From the NCBI GenBank assembly GCA_002361235.1, contig DESI01000011.1, positions 17,484 to 38,897 of the forward strand: a stretch of 21,414 bases of DNA. Reading direction: 5' to 3'. Below are positions 1-7,699 of the stretch, piece by piece; positions within the stretch are counted from its first letter, which is position 1; each line of letters begins with the position of its first letter. A program made the position numbers and the translations under genes. The DNA comes from Porphyromonadaceae bacterium UBA3318. Its GTDB lineage: Bacteria; Bacteroidota; Bacteroidia; Bacteroidales; Muribaculaceae. The notes under the pieces are model-generated. The model was not told the DNA's origin. It did no database searches and saw only the letters and a list, made by a program, of their open reading frames with translations.

Positions 1-41
1 AAATTTAAACAGTTTCTTAGAGTTGTCCTAAAACTACGTGT

Positions 42-53
42 GTGTCCGGACAC
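42..53. repeat. 12-bp perfect palindrome downstream of rodA
   Basis: GTGTCCGGACAC is self-complementary over all 12 bases and lies about 55 bp past the rodA stop. It is followed by CCTATTA and not by a T-run, so it is a weak candidate for a terminator of the mre operon or for a protein-binding site. The rest of positions 1-107 holds no gene that I can support. Confidence 0.35.
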
Positions 54-107
54 CCTATTACTATAACGTCAATATGACGCCTTTTATCGTCAGAGTGTTA
101 AAATTTT

Positions 108-1577
108 TCAATCCAGACGGTCCTTGCGCGATGCATCGAGACGCAAAAGGATGAACAGCAATATGGTGAATCCCCACAATGACGACCCTCCGTAGCTGAA
201 GAAAGGCAACGGTATGCCTATGACGGGACACAATCCGATCACCATGCCGATATTGATACACAGATGGAATATCAGAATCGACACCACACAGTATGCGTAT
301 ACCCGTTCAAACGGGGTTCGTTGTCGTTCGGCAATGTGTATCAGCCTCAATATCAATATCAGGAACAGCAGCAACACGCCGGCGGCTCCGATGAATCCCT
401 GTTCCTCGCCGATGGTACAGAATATGAAATCTGTGTGCTGTTCGGGCACGTACTTCAGCTTGGTCTGCGTGCCGTTCAGGAAACCTTTGCCCGTAACACC
501 GCCGGATCCGATTGCGATTTTAGACTGGTTGACGTTATATCCGGCACCTCGAAGATTCTCCTCTATGCCGAGCGCCACCTTGATTCGCATCTGTTGGTGG
601 GGTTGCAGGATATTGTTGTAGGCATAATTCACCGAGAACAGGAACAGCACCGAAACTATGCAGAATCCTATCGACACCACAAACTTCCCGATCCTGTGGC
701 GAAACATCGCTATGCCCGTATATATCAATGCGGCTGCGATGATTGTCAGGAAATAGGCGAGACCATTTACATTGACGCCACACAGGCTCAATACCGTCAC
801 TATAGCTCCGGAACCGACAAATCCGATGATGACATTGCGCGCTATGAACAGGTCGCGGCAATAGAACAGCAGCATCAGCGAATAAATCAGCATGATGATG
901 ATGAACACGGTGAATTCGCCCATCGGAAGTCCCAGAATCAACGGTTCCGCGAATTTAACAGCCACGACAAAGTATGTTACGGCGCAGAATACCGAAAAGA
1001 GCACCAATCCGCTCATTCCCTCGCGATACAGCACGAATATAAGCGACACATACACCAGCGCGCTTCCTGTCTCGTTCTGAAGCAATATCAGGATGATGGG
1101 CAGAAATATTATGATTAGTGCCCGGAAATAATTGCTTATCTTGGCATTGAGCGTGAAGTTATAGGAATCAAACAGTTTGGCCAAAGCCAGTGCCGTGGCG
1201 AATTTACCGAATTCCGCAGGTTGCAGACTCACAGGTCCCAGAGATATCCAAGAATGCGATCCCTTGATATCAGGCGCTATGAATATAGTGAGAAGCAATA
1301 CAAACAGAACCGCGATGTATATGGGATACGCATACGTCTTGAATATCCTATAGTCTATCAGCAATATTACGGCACCCAATACCATCGACAATCCGATCCA
1401 CATGATCTGCTTGCCCGAAAACTCATTCAGGTCGAACAGCGACGCGTTGTCGAAATCATAACTCGCCGCATATATGCTGACGGCTCCGGCGCAGACCAGC
1501 ACCAGATATATCAGCACCGTGACCCAGTCCAGGCCCCGGAACCCTCCGAGGCTACTGTCAGTGTTTGGTGACGCCAC
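108..1577 (-). CDS. rodA: Rod shape-determining protein RodA (SEDS peptidoglycan glycosyltransferase)
   Basis: This is a polytopic SEDS-family membrane protein that polymerises lipid II into glycan strands during cell elongation, working with PBP2. About ten hydrophobic segments can be seen. The conserved segment QSKIAIGSGGVTGKGF is followed by the loop PEQHTDFIF, which carries the family's essential aspartate, and by the C-terminal FSYGGSSLW motif. At 489 aa it is longer than the ~370 aa E. coli protein because of extra membrane and loop sequence in the middle; long RodA proteins are usual in Bacteroidales. The start is GTG at 1577, which overlaps the end of mrdA by 20 bp; no ATG lies near enough upstream of the first helix to replace it. 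It is the last gene of the mre operon. The product call is secure; the exact start is slightly less so. Confidence 0.95.
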   Translation of the reverse strand: MASPNTDSSLGGFRGLDWVTVLIYLVLVCAGAVSIYAASYDFDNASLFDLNEFSGKQIMWIGLSMVLGAVILLIDYRIFKTYAYPIYIAVLFVLLLTIFIAPDIKGSHSWISLGPVSLQPAEFGKFATALALAKLFDSYNFTLNAKISNYFRALIIIFLPIILILLQNETGSALVYVSLIFVLYREGMSGLVLFSVFCAVTYFVVAVKFAEPLILGLPMGEFTVFIIIMLIYSLMLLFYCRDLFIARNVIIGFVGSGAIVTVLSLCGVNVNGLAYFLTIIAAALIYTGIAMFRHRIGKFVVSIGFCIVSVLFLFSVNYAYNNILQPHQQMRIKVALGIEENLRGAGYNVNQSKIAIGSGGVTGKGFLNGTQTKLKYVPEQHTDFIFCTIGEEQGFIGAAGVLLLFLILILRLIHIAERQRTPFERVYAYCVVSILIFHLCINIGMVIGLCPVIGIPLPFFSYGGSSLWGFTILLFILLRLDASRKDRLD

Positions 1578-3411
1578 TGTTTACTATTGTATTGGATGTT
1601 AACATTCGCGTTTCTATATGCTTACGGTTTTCCGCTATGGATCCGTTAAGATACTTCTCTATTATCAGGCTGCCGATAGGCACTCCGAAGGTGGCTCCGA
1701 ATCCCGCATTCTCGACAAACACGCATATCGCGATCTTGGGATTGTGATAGGGGGCGAATCCCATGAACACCGAATGGTCGCGTCCGTGTGGATTCTGCGC
1801 CGTTCCTGTCTTGCCACACACTTCCACACCGGGCAGATTGGCCGTTCGGCAAGTACCGCCCAATACTGCCATGCGCATTCCTTCGGCTATGTCCTCGTAA
1901 TACTCCTTCTTGATCTTGGGACGGTGACGCTCCTTGTATTTAGCATCTATCGTGCTGTCGGCTATTTCCTTGACTATATGTGGAGTGCGGAACCATCCGC
2001 GGTTGGCTATCGTGGCGCCGAAATTGGCTATCTGGAGGGGAGTGGCCAGAACCTCTCCCTGCCCGATTGCAATCGATATTATGGAATTAGCCGTCCAGTT
2101 GGAGCCTCGGAAACTCTTGCTGTAGTATTCGGGATTGGGAATAAAGCCGCGACTTTCCGACGGAAGGTCTACGCCGAGCTTATATCCGTAACCCATCTGA
2201 ACCATATAGTCCTTCCATTTCTCCAGTTGCCTGGCAGGTGTCGAGCCGCGTTTGTCGATGAAGTTTTTCAGTCCCCAGCAGAAATATGCGTTGCACGATG
2301 TCTGAATCGCCGGCTTCAACGCGATGGGGGAGCCGTGTCCGTGACATCCCACGCGCAGACCGTTGACATATCCACGGTAACACGGATACATGGTGTGCAG
2401 GCTTACTGTGCCTTCCTGCAGGAATATCAGGCCCTGCGTCGGCTTGAATGTCGATCCCGGAGGATAGGCTCCCTGGATGGCACGGTTGTACAGCGGCTTC
2501 ATGGGATTCTTCACCAGGTCTGCGTAATTCTTGCCTCGGCTGCGTCCCACCAGCAACGACGGATCGTAATTGGGCGACGTCACCAGACACAATATCTCGC
2601 CTGTGGCCGGTTCAATCGCTACAATGGCACCGATCTTGTTGGCCATCAGCTGCTCGCCATATTCCTGCAGGTCCCAGTCTATGCCCAACTTCAGATTGTG
2701 TCCGGATGTAGGGGCCACATCGAACGCGCCATCCTCATACTTACCCTTGATTCGGCCGTATGCGTCTTTCATGAGGATTTCCACTCCCTTGTTGCCACGC
2801 AGGGCGGTCTCATAACTTTTTTCGATACCGAGGTCGCCGGTGTAATCTCCGCGTCGGTAATAACGGTCATTCTCTATATCGTTGGCCGACACCTCGCGTA
2901 TGTTGCCAAGTATATTGGCTCCGGCTACAGTGGAATACTCTCTCACCGCACGCTTCTGGATGAAGAATCCGGGAAACAGGTATAATTTCTCCTGCAGCTT
3001 GCCGTAGTCCTCCTGCGAGAGATGCGATATCAGTTTCTGTGGTGAATATGCCGAATAACCGGGATTTTTACGGGTGTCCTTCATTTCGGCCCACTTTCCC
3101 TTAAGCTGGGCCTTGGTGATTCCGAGCACCTTGCACAGTGCCAGGGTGTCGAACGGCGTAACGTCCTTGGGAATTATCATTACGTCGTATGCCGGCTTGT
3201 TCAGCACTATAAGGCGGTCGTTGCGGTCGTATACCAGACCACGGGCGGGATATATGGTGCGACGCAGAAAGGCATTGCTGTCAGCCCTGGCCTTGTAGTT
3301 GGCGTCTCCTATCTGCAGATAGAAAAGACGCACTATGTAGATCAGGATTATGACGGTGATGAATCCGCCGATCACATATTTACGCTTTTCCAGATTATAG
3401 TCTTTTCTCAC
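1558..3411 (-). CDS. mrdA: Penicillin-binding protein 2 (elongation-specific transpeptidase)
   Basis: This class B penicillin-binding protein is the D,D-transpeptidase that cross-links new lateral-wall peptidoglycan and is the partner of RodA. It has one N-terminal membrane anchor (about residues 12-32), a dimerisation/pedestal domain (about 50-215) and a C-terminal transpeptidase domain. All three active-site motifs are present: STFK with nucleophile Ser320 and Lys323, SCN at 372-374, and KTGT starting at Lys534. The length of 617 aa is normal for the family. The start is GTG at 3411, inside the last codons of mreD (17-bp overlap), and the gene overlaps rodA by 20 bp, so translational coupling across mreD-mrdA-rodA is likely. 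Nothing looks broken. It acts in the periplasm, tethered to the inner membrane. Confidence 0.96.
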   Translation of the reverse strand: MRKDYNLEKRKYVIGGFITVIILIYIVRLFYLQIGDANYKARADSNAFLRRTIYPARGLVYDRNDRLIVLNKPAYDVMIIPKDVTPFDTLALCKVLGITKAQLKGKWAEMKDTRKNPGYSAYSPQKLISHLSQEDYGKLQEKLYLFPGFFIQKRAVREYSTVAGANILGNIREVSANDIENDRYYRRGDYTGDLGIEKSYETALRGNKGVEILMKDAYGRIKGKYEDGAFDVAPTSGHNLKLGIDWDLQEYGEQLMANKIGAIVAIEPATGEILCLVTSPNYDPSLLVGRSRGKNYADLVKNPMKPLYNRAIQGAYPPGSTFKPTQGLIFLQEGTVSLHTMYPCYRGYVNGLRVGCHGHGSPIALKPAIQTSCNAYFCWGLKNFIDKRGSTPARQLEKWKDYMVQMGYGYKLGVDLPSESRGFIPNPEYYSKSFRGSNWTANSIISIAIGQGEVLATPLQIANFGATIANRGWFRTPHIVKEIADSTIDAKYKERHRPKIKKEYYEDIAEGMRMAVLGGTCRTANLPGVEVCGKTGTAQNPHGRDHSVFMGFAPYHNPKIAICVFVENAGFGATFGVPIGSLIIEKYLNGSIAENRKHIETRMLTSNTIVNSGVTKH

Positions 3412-3916
3412 GTCTTGAGATTATGAGGCTATCTATTGCCAATAGAATCAAAAAAGTAAAGACGGCGCTTGCGGCCGACATTATCACAATTTCTTTAACG
3501 CTGGCGAAGCTGAAATATTCTATCGTGAATACCATGACGCAGTATAGCGCCGACATGGTTAGCAGGTACTTTGCGTAAACTGCGAATCCGAGAGTGGAGA
3601 GTGACGGCACCACGTTCTTGGTATGGTCGTCGCGCGGGATATAGGCGTAAAGCACCGGCTTCTTCATCATGGCCAGCAGCGTGCAGCTCAGGGCATTCAC
3701 GCCGGGGGTGTCTACAAACACATCAACTAAAAGTCCGGATACAAACGCCCATGTCAGCAGCCAGTCGGTATTCAGTTTCATGGGGAGACTGACCACTATA
3801 TAGATGAACACAAAGGCCATGGCCACTCCGAACAGCATGATATGGTTGCATACCAGCACCTGAGCCAGCACCAGCACTATCATCAACGCTATATTTCCCA
3901 ACAACTTAGGTCCCAT
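3395..3916 (-). CDS. mreD: Rod shape-determining protein MreD
   Basis: This small integral membrane protein of the elongasome links MreC and the MreB filament system to the membrane. The 173 residues form about five hydrophobic segments, beginning GNIALMIVLVLAQVLVC and ending just before a basic C-terminal tail (SRREKRL). Sequence conservation in MreD is low, so the call rests on size, topology and its fixed place between mreC and mrdA. The ATG at 3916 lies 21 bp after the mreC stop, and the end overlaps the mrdA start by 17 bp. Confidence 0.9.
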   Translation of the reverse strand: MGPKLLGNIALMIVLVLAQVLVCNHIMLFGVAMAFVFIYIVVSLPMKLNTDWLLTWAFVSGLLVDVFVDTPGVNALSCTLLAMMKKPVLYAYIPRDDHTKNVVPSLSTLGFAVYAKYLLTMSALYCVMVFTIEYFSFASVKEIVIMSAASAVFTFLILLAIDSLIISRREKRL

Positions 3917-3937
3917 ATCCTTTTGTCTGTATCGCGG

Positions 3938-4789
3938 TCATTTTCCCTCGGAAGTCACCACGTCGAAGGTGGCCAGCGAGTCTATCTCGTTCTTATATAT
4001 GTCTTTGATCACTCTCACGGCATTGATTGTGCGGAAATCGGACGTCAGCTTTACCTTGAACGTAAAGAAGGAATCGTCTTTGCTGTGCACCCGGTTCAGA
4101 ATCACACCCACAGGAATGCCCTCTGGAAACGCCGTGGAATATCCGGACGTCACGATAGTGTCGCCCGGACTGTATCTGGCATGACGGGGTATTTCCTCCA
4201 CATATCCTATTTCCGGATTACGGCCTTTCCACGACAATGAGCCTACGAATGGCGTATCCTTGATCTTCACGGAAAAATGCTGTGTCTCGTTAAGCAGCGA
4301 TATGACACGGGCCATGTGACGTCCGGCCACATTCACGATGCCCACGACTCCGTTCTGATCCACGACTCCCATGCCGGTGCGTACGCCGTCGTTCAGTCCC
4401 TTGTTTATGGTGAAGAAATTCTTGGGATGACGGGTATTGTTGTTGATCACACCGGCGGCTATATAATCGAACCTCTCCACCGTAGGAGTGGGCACGCTGT
4501 CGCCGGCCGCGGCCCGTAGCTCGCGCAACTGGCTCTGCAGATTCAGCACCTCGTTCTGCAACATCGCGTTGCGATGCTGCAGGCTTTCGTTGATGGAATG
4601 AAGATGGAAATATCCCGTCACCGACGACCAGCCGCCATATACCGATCCCGTCACCGCATTGGCCGAGGTCATATATATCGACTGCTGATAGTTGTTGTTA
4701 ACTACCAGCAGAACGATGCTTATCAACACATATATAGTGAAGACAAACCATTTGGAGTATTTCAGAATGAAATTCAGAAGATTGTTCAT
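3938..4789 (-). CDS. mreC: Rod shape-determining protein MreC
   Basis: This bitopic inner-membrane protein forms a periplasmic scaffold and activates PBP2. The 283 residues show a short cytoplasmic N-terminus, one membrane helix (about 14-32), a coiled coil (about 62-95, rich in Gln, Leu and Glu), and then the beta-rich MreC core. Segments such as NKGLNDGVRTGMGVVDQNGVVG and VTSGYSTAFPEGIPVG are typical of the family core. The ATG at 4789 follows the mreB stop by 35 bp, and the gene is followed by mreD after 21 bp. The length and domain order are ordinary. Confidence 0.95.
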   Translation of the reverse strand: MNNLLNFILKYSKWFVFTIYVLISIVLLVVNNNYQQSIYMTSANAVTGSVYGGWSSVTGYFHLHSINESLQHRNAMLQNEVLNLQSQLRELRAAAGDSVPTPTVERFDYIAAGVINNNTRHPKNFFTINKGLNDGVRTGMGVVDQNGVVGIVNVAGRHMARVISLLNETQHFSVKIKDTPFVGSLSWKGRNPEIGYVEEIPRHARYSPGDTIVTSGYSTAFPEGIPVGVILNRVHSKDDSFFTFKVKLTSDFRTINAVRVIKDIYKNEIDSLATFDVVTSEGK

Positions 4790-4824
4790 TCCGACAATCT
4801 GTTATCTATACTATGGGGCTTGTG

Positions 4825-5844
4825 TTATCTAATCAGAAACGAGAAGCGGTTTATGTTCTTCAGGGCCACTCCGGTACCCTTTGCTACAGCGTGCAACGGA
4901 TCGTCGGGCACTTTGAATTCAATCTCGAACTTATCGGAGAATCTCTTTGCCAGGCCGCGAAGCAGCGCGCCGCCGCCGGCCAGGTAGATGCCGTTGCGCA
5001 CCACGTCGGCGTATAGCTCCGGAGGAGTCTGTTCCAGAGCGTCGCGGATGGCGTTCTCCATCTTCTGAATGGTCTTGTCTATGCAGTGCGCTATCTCGTC
5101 GTGCGTCACGGCCACTTCCATCGGGAGGGCATTGATTTTGTTCGGACCGCATATCACGAACGGTTCCGGGGGATTATCCAGATTAGGAATAGCAGAACCG
5201 ACATTTATCTTGATCTGCTCCGCCATGGTGGAACCGACCTTGACGTTATGCTGGTTGGCCATGTGCGCCTGTATGTCGGCCGTCAGATCGTTGCCTGCCG
5301 TACGGATACTCTTGTTGGAAACGATACCGCCAAGCGAAATGACGGCAATTTCGGTCGAACCACCGCCTATGTCCACAATCATGTTGCCCTCGGGAGCTTC
5401 GACATCTATGCCGATGCCAAGTGCTGCGGCCATAGGCTCGTATATCATATATACATCGCGGCCTCCGGCATGTTCGCTTGAGTCGCGCACGGCACGTATC
5501 TCGACCTCGGTCGAACCGGAAGGTATGCACACCACCATTCGGAGGGCGGGAGAGAACCAGCGGCGCTTGTTGTTCACCATCTTGACCATGCCGCGAATCA
5601 TCTGCTCGGCGGCGTTGAAGTCGGCTATCACACCGTCGCGAAGCGGACGGATGGTGCGGATGCCCGGAGGCTCCTTACCTTCCATCTGATGCGCCGTCTC
5701 ACCGACGGCGAGTAGCTTGTCTGTCTTATTCTCGATGGCAACAACGCTCGGCTGGTCCACCACGATCTTATCGTTATGAATGATGATGGAATTGGCTGTA
5801 CCCAAGTCCATCGCAATTTCCTGTGTAAACGAAAATAATCCCAT
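4825..5844 (-). CDS. mreB: Rod shape-determining protein MreB (bacterial actin)
   Basis: This actin-like ATPase forms membrane-bound filaments that direct lateral wall synthesis. Family signatures are present in order: the amphipathic N-terminus MGLFSF, the phosphate-1 loop MDLGTANS, the RPLRDGVIADF segment, the phosphate-2 loop IVDIGGGSTEIAVIS, and the adenosine-binding GIYLAGGGALLRGL near the C-terminus. The length of 339 aa is standard. It is the first gene of the operon, with an ATG at 5844 about 76 bp downstream of the start site expected from the promoter at 5927-5957. The filament should run along the inner face of the cytoplasmic membrane. There are no anomalies. Confidence 0.98.
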   Translation of the reverse strand: MGLFSFTQEIAMDLGTANSIIIHNDKIVVDQPSVVAIENKTDKLLAVGETAHQMEGKEPPGIRTIRPLRDGVIADFNAAEQMIRGMVKMVNNKRRWFSPALRMVVCIPSGSTEVEIRAVRDSSEHAGGRDVYMIYEPMAAALGIGIDVEAPEGNMIVDIGGGSTEIAVISLGGIVSNKSIRTAGNDLTADIQAHMANQHNVKVGSTMAEQIKINVGSAIPNLDNPPEPFVICGPNKINALPMEVAVTHDEIAHCIDKTIQKMENAIRDALEQTPPELYADVVRNGIYLAGGGALLRGLAKRFSDKFEIEFKVPDDPLHAVAKGTGVALKNINRFSFLIR

Positions 5845-5926
5845 TTGCCTTATCTAACTTGTTAATGGACAGACCAAAATCGTGCGCCCAACAGGTCAGC
5901 GCACACGTCGTTGGTCTTTCAGCTTA

Positions 5927-5957
5927 CAAAGTTAAGCAAAAATTCGCGCGTTACAAA
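5927..5957 (-). promoter_or_regulatory. Promoter of the mreBCD-mrdA-rodA operon
   Basis: On the minus strand the sequence reads TTTG (5957-5954), then 19 nt, then TAACTTTG (5934-5927). This matches the Bacteroidota housekeeping promoter (TTTG at -33, TAnnTTTG at -7) in both boxes and in spacing. Transcription should start near 5920, leaving a leader of about 75 nt before mreB. It lies between the thiE stop and mreB, so the mre operon need not depend on read-through from the thi genes. Confidence 0.8.
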
Positions 5958-5975
5958 AAAATACGTCACACGGGA

Positions 5976-6599
5976 TTAACTTTTTTTCAATGCGTTCACA
6001 AAGTCTTCCGTTGCATGTTGCAGATCGGGGGCGAATGCGATGGCTCCGCTTACGGCTATACCGTTCACTCCGGTCGCCATCAATGGCTCCACGTCCTCAA
6101 GCCTGATGCCGCCGATTGCCACTACCGGAATCTCGATTTCATTCTTTTTCATCTCCTCACAGATGTGCCTGATTCCTTCCAGGCCCAATATCGGGGCAAG
6201 ATTCTTTTTCGTTTCGGTGTATCTGTAAGGGCCGACCCCGATATAATCCACGTCCAGGGTCTTGACCTTCTCCACATCCTCGAATGTATTGGCAGTCACT
6301 CCTATGACAGCACCTGCACCCAACTGCAGACGCGCCTGAATAGGCGGCATATCCGTCTTTCCGAGATGTACGCCTCCGGCCTGCAGTTCCTTGGCCAGTT
6401 CCACACGGTCGTCAAGTATCAGAAATGTTTCGGTCTCGATGCACCAGGGCATGACTGTCTCCACCACCTGACGCACCTCGTTGTCATCGGCCTCCTTCAT
6501 GCGTATCTGCACCCACCGGCATCCGCCGTCGATCACCGCGCGTATCTGATCCGTCACCGACACCGGCGACGATGTGTTCGTTATATATTGTAATGCCAT
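5976..6599 (-). CDS. thiE: Thiamine-phosphate synthase ThiE
   Basis: ThiE joins hydroxymethylpyrimidine pyrophosphate and thiazole phosphate to give thiamine monophosphate in the cytoplasm. The protein is a (beta/alpha)8 barrel of 207 aa. Numbered from the ATG at 6599 it shows the pyrimidine/pyrophosphate-binding QIRMK (31-35), the Mg-binding LDDR (Asp63, Asp64), GVHLGKTD (His78, Asp83), the GPYRYTETK loop, and the phosphate-binding AIGGI and GIAVSGAI segments. The usual Asn-Asp of the metal site is Asp-Asp here. An in-frame TTG at 6605 would add two residues, but the ATG gives the usual N-terminus MALQYIT. It is the third gene of the thi cluster, 76 bp after the TenI-like gene. Confidence 0.93.
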   Translation of the reverse strand: MALQYITNTSSPVSVTDQIRAVIDGGCRWVQIRMKEADDNEVRQVVETVMPWCIETETFLILDDRVELAKELQAGGVHLGKTDMPPIQARLQLGAGAVIGVTANTFEDVEKVKTLDVDYIGVGPYRYTETKKNLAPILGLEGIRHICEEMKKNEIEIPVVAIGGIRLEDVEPLMATGVNGIAVSGAIAFAPDLQHATEDFVNALKKS

Positions 6600-6675
6600 A
6601 ATCAAAGAAATTTATGTGTTACTTCATATTTATTAACGAATCGTATGCCTTTACAGTTTACCGTCACGCCACGCC

Positions 6676-7221
6676 TTAATGTCTATAATATTCCTCAAGA
6701 CATCCAAGCATGGCGGCTCCTACAAATCCTACGGCCTGCAATTCGGGAAACTTATCCGGTGTCACACCTCCCAGCGCGATAACATTTCTACCGGCTAATC
6801 GGCCCTTGAGTTCATTGAGGTTGAAACCGGAAGCATATCCTTGTTTTGATATTGAATCATAGATGGGAGAGAGTGTCTGGTATTCCAGTCTGCATCCGGA
6901 TGGAATAGGGGTGTCGAGTTCCGCGATGCTGTGGCATGACCTTGAGATATTCGTTACCTCCGCAGGCACGTCACGCTCCCGGCTGTTGAGATGCGCACCC
7001 CTCAATCCATATTTGCCGCACAGTTCAAAACAGCTGTGCACACGTATCCGGTCGTAATATGATTCCGGAATGCTATTTATCAGGGCCTCCATCTCGCCGA
7101 CCGTGCACCCGGGTTTGCGCAGCTGCATTATGTCCACTTTTTCTTCAAGCAGCCGGACTATGGATTCACCCTCGCACAATCTTAAATCAGGCGGCGTAAT
7201 GCCTATTCTGAGAAATCTCAT
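6676..7221 (-). CDS. TenI/ThiE-like thiamine-phosphate synthase family protein
   Basis: A 181-aa short barrel of the TMP-synthase/TenI family. Visible family landmarks are QLRKPG (about 33-38), the H-S-C-F...GLRGAHLNSR segment, YQTLSPIYDSISK (the thiazole-phosphate side of the site) and ALGGV near the C-terminus. Compared with the ThiE encoded downstream it is shorter and lacks the DDR metal-binding motif, so it may be a TenI-type thiazole tautomerase or a divergent second synthase; the sequence alone does not decide. Its ATG (7219-7221) directly abuts the thiS stop (7222-7224) with no spacer, which implies translational coupling to ThiS. Family membership is sure, the exact reaction is not. 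Confidence 0.8.
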   Translation of the reverse strand: MRFLRIGITPPDLRLCEGESIVRLLEEKVDIMQLRKPGCTVGEMEALINSIPESYYDRIRVHSCFELCGKYGLRGAHLNSRERDVPAEVTNISRSCHSIAELDTPIPSGCRLEYQTLSPIYDSISKQGYASGFNLNELKGRLAGRNVIALGGVTPDKFPELQAVGFVGAAMLGCLEEYYRH

Positions 7222-7425
7222 TTATCCTCCGAAAGCCGCGGAAATAATTACCACCCGGTCGCCGTCGTGCAACCGGGCGTTTTCCCAATCACAGTGTCGC
7301 ACAATCCTGTTGTTGACCGACACAGCCGTACCGCCTCCCTTCACTCCACGGTCATTGAGTAATTCAGCCACCGTCTTAGTGTCATCGTTCAGTTCGACCG
7401 GCTCGTTGTTCAATTCTATCTTCAT
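7222..7425 (-). CDS. thiS: Sulfur carrier protein ThiS
   Basis: This ubiquitin-fold carrier delivers sulfur, as a C-terminal thiocarboxylate, to thiazole synthase ThiG in thiamine synthesis. It is 67 aa, the usual size, begins MKIELNNEPVEL, and ends in the diagnostic Gly-Gly (ISAAFGG). The ATG at 7425 is only about 20 nt from the start site predicted from the TAGCTTTG box at 7451-7458. It is the first gene of the cluster. Its working partners (ThiG, ThiF, ThiH) and ThiC are not encoded in this window. Confidence 0.93.
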   Translation of the reverse strand: MKIELNNEPVELNDDTKTVAELLNDRGVKGGGTAVSVNNRIVRHCDWENARLHDGDRVVIISAAFGG

Positions 7426-7450
7426 GGCTATATATCTTTGTTTGCAACCA

Positions 7451-7458
7451 CAAAGCTA
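7451..7458 (-). promoter_or_regulatory. -7 box of the thi cluster
   Basis: The minus strand reads TAGCTTTG, a full match to TAnnTTTG. The upstream -33 position, 19-20 nt away, holds only TTGC/ATTG, a partial match. The start site would be near 7444, giving a leader of about 20 nt, too short for a TPP riboswitch; no THI-box core was seen between 7426 and 7699. Confidence 0.65.
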
Positions 7459-7597
7459 ATCAAAATTTACGGCACACGCAATATGTGTCGGATATGCCAC
7501 CGAACTGCAGCAAATCCCGCTCAAAAAAATTGTGTAAAATAATGTGTTGAATATCAGAACGTAGTAGAACAATCGAAAAAAGCAATAGCAAAACGAT

Positions 7598-7628
7598 TTT
7601 TTTATTAAGATTATTTATCCTTACTTTG
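7598..7628 (+). promoter_or_regulatory. Probable dnaA promoter
   Basis: TTACTTTG (7621-7628) matches TAnnTTTG except at the second base, and a TTTT run (7598-7601) stands 19 nt upstream in place of TTTG. The start site would be near 7635, leaving a 5' leader of about 65 nt before the dnaA ATG. The surrounding 7540-7620 is AT-rich. The region 7426-7699 holds this promoter, the divergent thi promoter, and no gene. Confidence 0.55.
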
Positions 7629-7699
7629 CATAGAGAATAGGAGAGCGGCTTACCGGACCTTAAACGCACAACCGCCTCATCTTGAACACGCAAACACCA

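Noticed and set aside
61..261. A 66-codon minus-strand frame at the left edge
   Set aside because: It overlaps the end of rodA in another frame and has no start signal or recognisable sequence.
264..1118. A 284-codon open frame on the plus strand opposite rodA
   Set aside because: It is antisense to clear SEDS sequence; the translation is rich in His, Gln and Tyr with no domain.
1618..2985. A 455-codon open frame on the plus strand opposite mrdA
   Set aside because: It is a mirror of the mrdA coding strand: the minus-strand product has all PBP2 motifs, while this one has no recognisable domain and odd composition.
5069..5689. A 206-codon open frame opposite mreB
   Set aside because: It lies wholly inside the well-conserved mreB gene on the other strand, with a Ser/Pro/Ile-rich shadow composition.
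7426..7460. TPP riboswitch upstream of thiS
   Set aside because: The predicted leader is only about 20 nt and no THI-box core was seen on the minus strand.
7426..7699. Possible oriC next to dnaA
   Set aside because: Apart from one weak TTATCC-like match (7614-7619) I found no cluster of DnaA boxes; in Bacteroidota the origin is often not beside dnaA.
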